From positions 1-36,028 of the forward strand of contig JAFWZZ010000032.1 in the NCBI GenBank assembly GCA_017522185.1: a stretch of 36,028 nt of DNA, written 5' to 3'. The notes below the pieces were generated by a model. That model saw nothing but the letters and a program-made list of their open reading frames with translations, had not been told where the DNA came from and did no database searches. Shown here piece after piece: positions 32,510 through 36,028 of this stretch (position 1 is its first letter; each line of letters opens with the position of its first letter). The translations under genes and the position numbers were made by a program. The DNA comes from Bacillota bacterium. Lineage in GTDB: Bacteria > Bacillota > Clostridia > Peptostreptococcales > Anaerovoracaceae.

Positions 32510-33736
32510 GTGTCCGAAAAAATAATGGAAAAAGACATTTTAGAAGTAACTGAGGCTGCACAGACGGAAGTCGAAGAAACAGCCATTGAAAAGGAAGAAA
32601 AGAGGAAACCGGATCAGCCGAGACCGGAAGTGGAAGGCATCCTGGAGATCGCGGACGGCGGTTTCGGGTTCCTGCGTTTTGATAACTTCCTGACAAGTGA
32701 AAAGGATATTTACGTATCCCCGACACAGATCAGAAGATTCAACCTGAAGACCGGGGATAAGATCAAGGGTATTTCCCGCCTGCCAAACGAAGGCGAAAAA
32801 TTCGGTGCCCTGCTGTACGTACTGACGGTTAACGGTGACGAGCCAGGTGCAGCCATCAGAAGACCGGATTTCGAAGATCTGACGCCGATCTTCCCGACAG
32901 AAAGACTGACTCTGGAAGATAATCCGAAGGATCTTTCCATGCGTCTCATCGACCTGATTGCGCCAATCGGCAAAGGTCAGAGAGGCCTGATTGTCGCACC
33001 GCCAAAGGCAGGTAAGACGACCCTGCTGAAGAACATCGCTAACAGCATCGAGAAGAAGCATCCGGAAATCGAGATGATCGTACTGCTTATCGATGAAAGA
33101 CCGGAAGAAGTAACTGACATGAAGCGCTCCCTGGTCAACGGCGGTGAAGTCATCTATTCCACCTTTGATGAACAGCCGGAGCACCATGTGAAGGTAGCGG
33201 AAATGGTACTGGCGAGGGCACAGCGTCTGGCAGAACACGGCAAAGACGTTGTCATCCTGTTAGACAGTATCACAAGACTGGCGAGGGCATACAACCTGGT
33301 GATTCCGTCTTCCGGAAGAACCTTATCCGGCGGTCTGGATCCCGGAGCCCTGCATAAGCCGAAGAAGTTCTTCGGTGCGGCGAGAAATATCGAAGAAGGC
33401 GGCAGCATCACCATCCTGGCAACGGCCCTGGTGGATACAGGTAGCCGTATGGATGACGTTATCTATGAAGAATTCAAGGGTACAGGCAACATGGAACTGC
33501 ACCTGGACAGAAAGCTTTCCGAAAAGCGCATCTTCCCAGCCATGGATCTGAACAGATCCGGCACACGTAAGGAAGACCTGCTGATGACCCAGGACGAAAT
33601 CGAGGCAATCTGGGCCATGAGAAGAGAGCTGGGGAACAAACCGACCCAGGATGTGACAGAAACCATCATCGACAACCTGGCACATACCAGAACCAACGAG
33701 AATTTCATTCAGATTATCAAGAAGATATTTATGTAA
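32510..33736 (+). CDS. rho: transcription termination factor Rho
   Basis: The 408-residue hexameric helicase ends transcription at unstructured C-rich RNA. A short acidic N-terminal extension (1-38) precedes the cold-shock-like RNA domain (about 40-110; [15 protein letters not shown]). The ATPase has Walker [10 protein letters not shown] (163-171), Walker B VVILLDS near 247, and the Q/R-loop segment [21 protein letters not shown]. The start is GTG, with GGAAGG about 10 bases upstream. An in-frame ATG five codons on is possible. It heads the rho-DUF1385-prmC unit. Confidence 0.97.
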   Translation: MSEKIMEKDILEVTEAAQTEVEETAIEKEEKRKPDQPRPEVEGILEIADGGFGFLRFDNFLTSEKDIYVSPTQIRRFNLKTGDKIKGISRLPNEGEKFGALLYVLTVNGDEPGAAIRRPDFEDLTPIFPTERLTLEDNPKDLSMRLIDLIAPIGKGQRGLIVAPPKAGKTTLLKNIANSIEKKHPEIEMIVLLIDERPEEVTDMKRSLVNGGEVIYSTFDEQPEHHVKVAEMVLARAQRLAEHGKDVVILLDSITRLARAYNLVIPSSGRTLSGGLDPGALHKPKKFFGAARNIEEGGSITILATALVDTGSRMDDVIYEEFKGTGNMELHLDRKLSEKRIFPAMDLNRSGTRKEDLLMTQDEIEAIWAMRRELGNKPTQDVTETIIDNLAHTRTNENFIQIIKKIFM

Positions 33737-33749
33737 AAAGGGATATACT

Positions 33750-34772
33750 ATGGATTTAAGTAAGATTTTTTTGAAAGACGCATGCCCAACATCCATCGGC
33801 GGTCAGGCCGTCATGGAGGGGATTATGATGCGTGGCGTGGAGAGAAGCGCCGTAGCTGTCCGCATACCGGACGGCCGCATCCACATGAAAACCTACGCCA
33901 ACAAAAAACTGGGCAAATGGTCTAAGGTGCCCCTCATCCGCGGCGTGGTGTCCTTTGTGACCTCTCTTGTTCAGGGCACAGGCACGCTGATGTACTCTGC
34001 GGATGTACTTGAGGAATACTGGCCGGAAGAGGAGGGCCTGGAAGAAGATAAGTTTGAAGCCTGGCTCAACAATAAGTTTGGCGAAAAGAAGGCATGGAAC
34101 CTGATGGTGTACCTGTCAGTTGTTTTCGCTATCGCATTCAGCATCGGGGTTTTCATTCTGCTGCCGACGGCAATTGTTGATCTTGCAGAGCACGTTACGA
34201 AAAACGCAGTCGCCCTGAATCTGATTGAAGGGATAGTCAGAATCGTACTCTTTGTCATCTATGTGGTGCTCATCAGCAAGATGGAAGACATCAAAAGAGT
34301 GTTCCAGTATCACGGCGCAGAACACAAGACCATTCATTGTTTCGAAAAGGGTCTGGAACTGACGCCGGAAAACGCCCAGGAGTACTATACGCTTCATCCG
34401 AGATGCGGAACCAGCTTCCTGGTGTTCGTTATGGTGATCAGCCTAGTGCTGTTCTCTTTGCTTGGCTGGCCAAACCTGTTCTGGCGTATTACGTCCAGAC
34501 TGCTCCTGATTCCGGTAGTAGCGGGCCTCTCCTACGAAGTGCTCCGCTGGGCGGGAAGAAGCGATAACTGGCTGGTGAAGACGCTCAGCATCCCCGGGCT
34601 GTATATGCAGAAACTGACGACCAGAGAGCCGGAAACGGATCAACTGGAGGTTGCCATCGCAGCCATGAAAGCCGTGATGGTACCGGCAGAAACACCGTAT
34701 TTTGAGGGCATTTGTGATTTAGAAGGAAACTTAGTAGAAGAACATAAGATAGAAAGAGGGAAGGACGCATGA
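33750..34772 (+). CDS. DUF1385 family membrane protein
   Basis: The 340-residue protein has the family's hallmark motifs: SIGGQAVMEGIMMRG near 16-30, YHGAEHKTIHCFEKG near 188-202, and HPRCGTSFLV near 216-225, whose His, Glu and Cys residues look like metal ligands. Several membrane helices (about 121-142, 154-175, 222-262) lie among them. It is a predicted metal-dependent enzyme or stabilising membrane protein of unknown reaction, nearly always next to prmC in clostridia. Its stop overlaps the prmC start by 4 bases. Confidence 0.9.
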   Translation: MDLSKIFLKDACPTSIGGQAVMEGIMMRGVERSAVAVRIPDGRIHMKTYANKKLGKWSKVPLIRGVVSFVTSLVQGTGTLMYSADVLEEYWPEEEGLEEDKFEAWLNNKFGEKKAWNLMVYLSVVFAIAFSIGVFILLPTAIVDLAEHVTKNAVALNLIEGIVRIVLFVIYVVLISKMEDIKRVFQYHGAEHKTIHCFEKGLELTPENAQEYYTLHPRCGTSFLVFVMVISLVLFSLLGWPNLFWRITSRLLLIPVVAGLSYEVLRWAGRSDNWLVKTLSIPGLYMQKLTTREPETDQLEVAIAAMKAVMVPAETPYFEGICDLEGNLVEEHKIERGKDA

Positions 34773-35683
34773 GTTTAGCGGTAAAAGAAATATTGAATAT
34801 CGGATGTCGCCAGCTGGAAGAATGCGGCATCGCAGACGCGGCCATCGACAGCAAGCTGTTGTACTGTCATCTGATGAACATCACGACCACACAGCTGATT
34901 CTGGAATATCAGCAGATTCTTTCTGATGCCCTGTGCGACGAGTATTTCAAGCTTCTAGATATCAGAAGCAGCGGCGTGCCCCTGCAGCACATTACCGGTG
35001 TCCAGGAGTTCATGGGTCTGGAGTTTGCGGTAAACGAGCATGTCCTGATTCCGCGTCAGGATACAGAAACTCTCGTAGAGGACGCTCTGGATGTCATCAA
35101 TAAGAACGAGCTTCGCGGAGAGCCGCTGACCATCAAAGCGAAGAAGGACTACGACGTTCTGGACCTTTGCTGCGGCAGCGGTGCCATCGGGGTATCCCTT
35201 GCGGCCCTGTGCCCGAAGGTCAAAGTCACCTGCTCTGACTTGAGCAAAGACGCCATCGCCATGGCGAAGCAGAATGCGGCAAAGCTGGCAGGCGGAAAGA
35301 AGGTATCCTTTGAAGAGGGCAACCTGCTGATGCCGTTTAAAGGCAGATTCAAGAATAAGAAGTTCGACATGATTATCTCCAATCCGCCTTACATAAAGAC
35401 CAGCGTCATTCCGACCCTGCAGAAGGAAGTCCGCGATCACGAACCGATGATGGCCCTGGACGGCGGCGCAAGCGGCCTGGATTTTTACAGACAGATTATC
35501 GCCGATGCGGCCGGCTGCCTGAAGAAGGAAGGCGTTTTGATGCTCGAAATCGGCCACGACCAGAGAGAAGAGCTTTGCGCGCTGCTGGAAGAGACCGGAC
35601 AATTCGAAAACATTACCGGTCTGCAGGATCTGGCGAACAGAGACCGCATCATCTTTGCGACCCTGGCGCCAAAGAAGAAGTAA
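34769..35683 (+). CDS. prmC: peptide chain release factor N5-glutamine methyltransferase
   Basis: The 304-residue enzyme methylates the glutamine of the GGQ motif in release factors. A helical N-terminal domain precedes the SAM motif DLCCGSGAIGVSLA (about 131-144) and the catalytic SNPPY near 206-210. GAGGGAAGGACGC precedes the ATG and the gene overlaps DUF1385 by 4 bases. The usual downstream partner prfA is not next; rpmE follows after 146 bases. Confidence 0.95.
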   Translation: MSLAVKEILNIGCRQLEECGIADAAIDSKLLYCHLMNITTTQLILEYQQILSDALCDEYFKLLDIRSSGVPLQHITGVQEFMGLEFAVNEHVLIPRQDTETLVEDALDVINKNELRGEPLTIKAKKDYDVLDLCCGSGAIGVSLAALCPKVKVTCSDLSKDAIAMAKQNAAKLAGGKKVSFEEGNLLMPFKGRFKNKKFDMIISNPPYIKTSVIPTLQKEVRDHEPMMALDGGASGLDFYRQIIADAAGCLKKEGVLMLEIGHDQREELCALLEETGQFENITGLQDLANRDRIIFATLAPKKK

Positions 35684-35731
35684 TTGCAAGCAAAAAGAAG
35701 CAAAAAACATTGCAAAACAGCAAAAAAACAC

Positions 35732-35760
35732 TTGTTTCCTGCTGTGCGTTGTGATATAGT
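35732..35760 (+). promoter_or_regulatory. promoter of rpmE
   Basis: TTGTTT and TATAGT are separated by 17 bases. The leader of about 60 bases holds pairing possibilities (GGCA with TGCC, GCAC with GTGC) just before the ribosome site; ribosomal protein L31 genes often have an autoregulatory leader, so this is plausible. Confidence 0.65.
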
Positions 35761-35829
35761 ATAGGGGCTGTAAAAGACAAGGCAAAAATTATGCACGGGC
35801 GAGTGCCTGAGCAGGAAAGAGGTAAGAAC

Positions 35830-36027
35830 ATGAGAGAAGGAATCCATCCTGATTATAAGGAATGTAAAGTAACTTGCGCATGTGGTAATTCTTTTGTTAC
35901 TAGATCTACAAAAGAAGAACTGAGATTAGATGTTTGCTCAGCATGTCATCCGTTCTTTACAGGTCAGCAGAAATTCATCAACCGTGGCGGTCGTGTTGAA
36001 AAGTTCAAGAACAAGTACGGTCTGTAA
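35830..36027 (+). CDS. rpmE: 50S ribosomal protein L31 (zinc-binding form)
   Basis: The 65-residue protein reads [11 protein letters not shown] then [16 protein letters not shown] and [25 protein letters not shown], as in L31. The CxC and CxxC pairs mark the zinc-containing form used when zinc is plentiful. The ATG at 35830 has GAGG 7 bases upstream and matches family length; an in-frame ATG at 35791 would add 13 residues and is not supported. The stop is complete one base before the window end. Confidence 0.96.
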   Translation: MREGIHPDYKECKVTCACGNSFVTRSTKEELRLDVCSACHPFFTGQQKFINRGGRVEKFKNKYGL

Positions 36028-36028
36028 A

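Noticed and set aside
34955-35785. 276-codon open frame antisense to prmC and its 3' region
   Set aside because: It overlaps the catalytic SAM-binding part of prmC throughout and has no motif or ribosome site.

Overview
The window looks like chromosome of a low-to-mid GC, anaerobic, endospore-forming member of the Clostridia. The evidence is spoIIR and a SPOCS/LysM spore-type protein, 3-hydroxybutyryl-CoA dehydrogenase of butyrate metabolism, NhaC-type antiporters, strong AGGAGG ribosome binding sites and TTGACA/TATAAT promoters. A placement near the amino-acid-fermenting Anaerovoracaceae/Eubacteriales is my inference and is not proven by the sequence. Almost all of the DNA is coding. No gap exceeds 300 bases, and I see no tRNA or rRNA gene, IS element, prophage or CRISPR array.

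Layout. (1) 1-9144 is the accessory part. It holds the 5' end of an NhaC-type antiporter behind a near-perfect sigma-54 promoter, then an unusual sigma-54 activator whose N-terminal half resembles the lysine-fermentation enzyme 3,5-diaminohexanoate dehydrogenase. Divergent from the activator is a five-gene operon: Eis-like acetyltransferase, Fe-S flavin enoate-reductase-like enzyme, both subunits of an aconitase X dehydratase, and a DUF362 protein. A separate thioredoxin gene follows. This reads as an unassigned anaerobic catabolic module (dehydrate, then reduce) for an amino-acid-like substrate. (2) 9196-15510 holds a Nudix gene converging on a complete de novo pyrimidine operon, pyrC-K-D-F-E-B-I, on the minus strand with a clear promoter and no visible PyrR attenuator. 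(3) 15516-20162 holds cvpA, an unrecognised 251-residue protein, tadA, an Ig-like membrane protein, ispE carrying an apparent 20-residue insertion, and a GntR/FCD regulator. (4) 20163-24745 holds a terminator-like structured element, a second NhaC-type antiporter with its own leader, a small membrane protein, a SPOCS/LysM protein and spoIIR. (5) 24760-30808 holds htrA divergent from hslO, DUF1934, a 34-residue membrane microprotein, DUF1846 and a ClC transporter with an RCK C-terminal domain. (6) 30824-36028 holds an XRE regulator with tandem TTTTCCAACA repeats upstream, hbd with a reverse-oriented near-copy of the same repeat at its promoter, rho, DUF1385, prmC and rpmE.

The strongest leads are three. 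The first is the enzyme-derived, apparently cofactor-degenerate sensor domain on the sigma-54 activator, together with its nearby sigma-54 promoter. The second is the aconitase X/enoate-reductase/DUF362 operon. The third is the shared repeat that may link the XRE regulator to butyrate metabolism. All functional links are inferences from neighbourhood and motif reading; no database search was possible.
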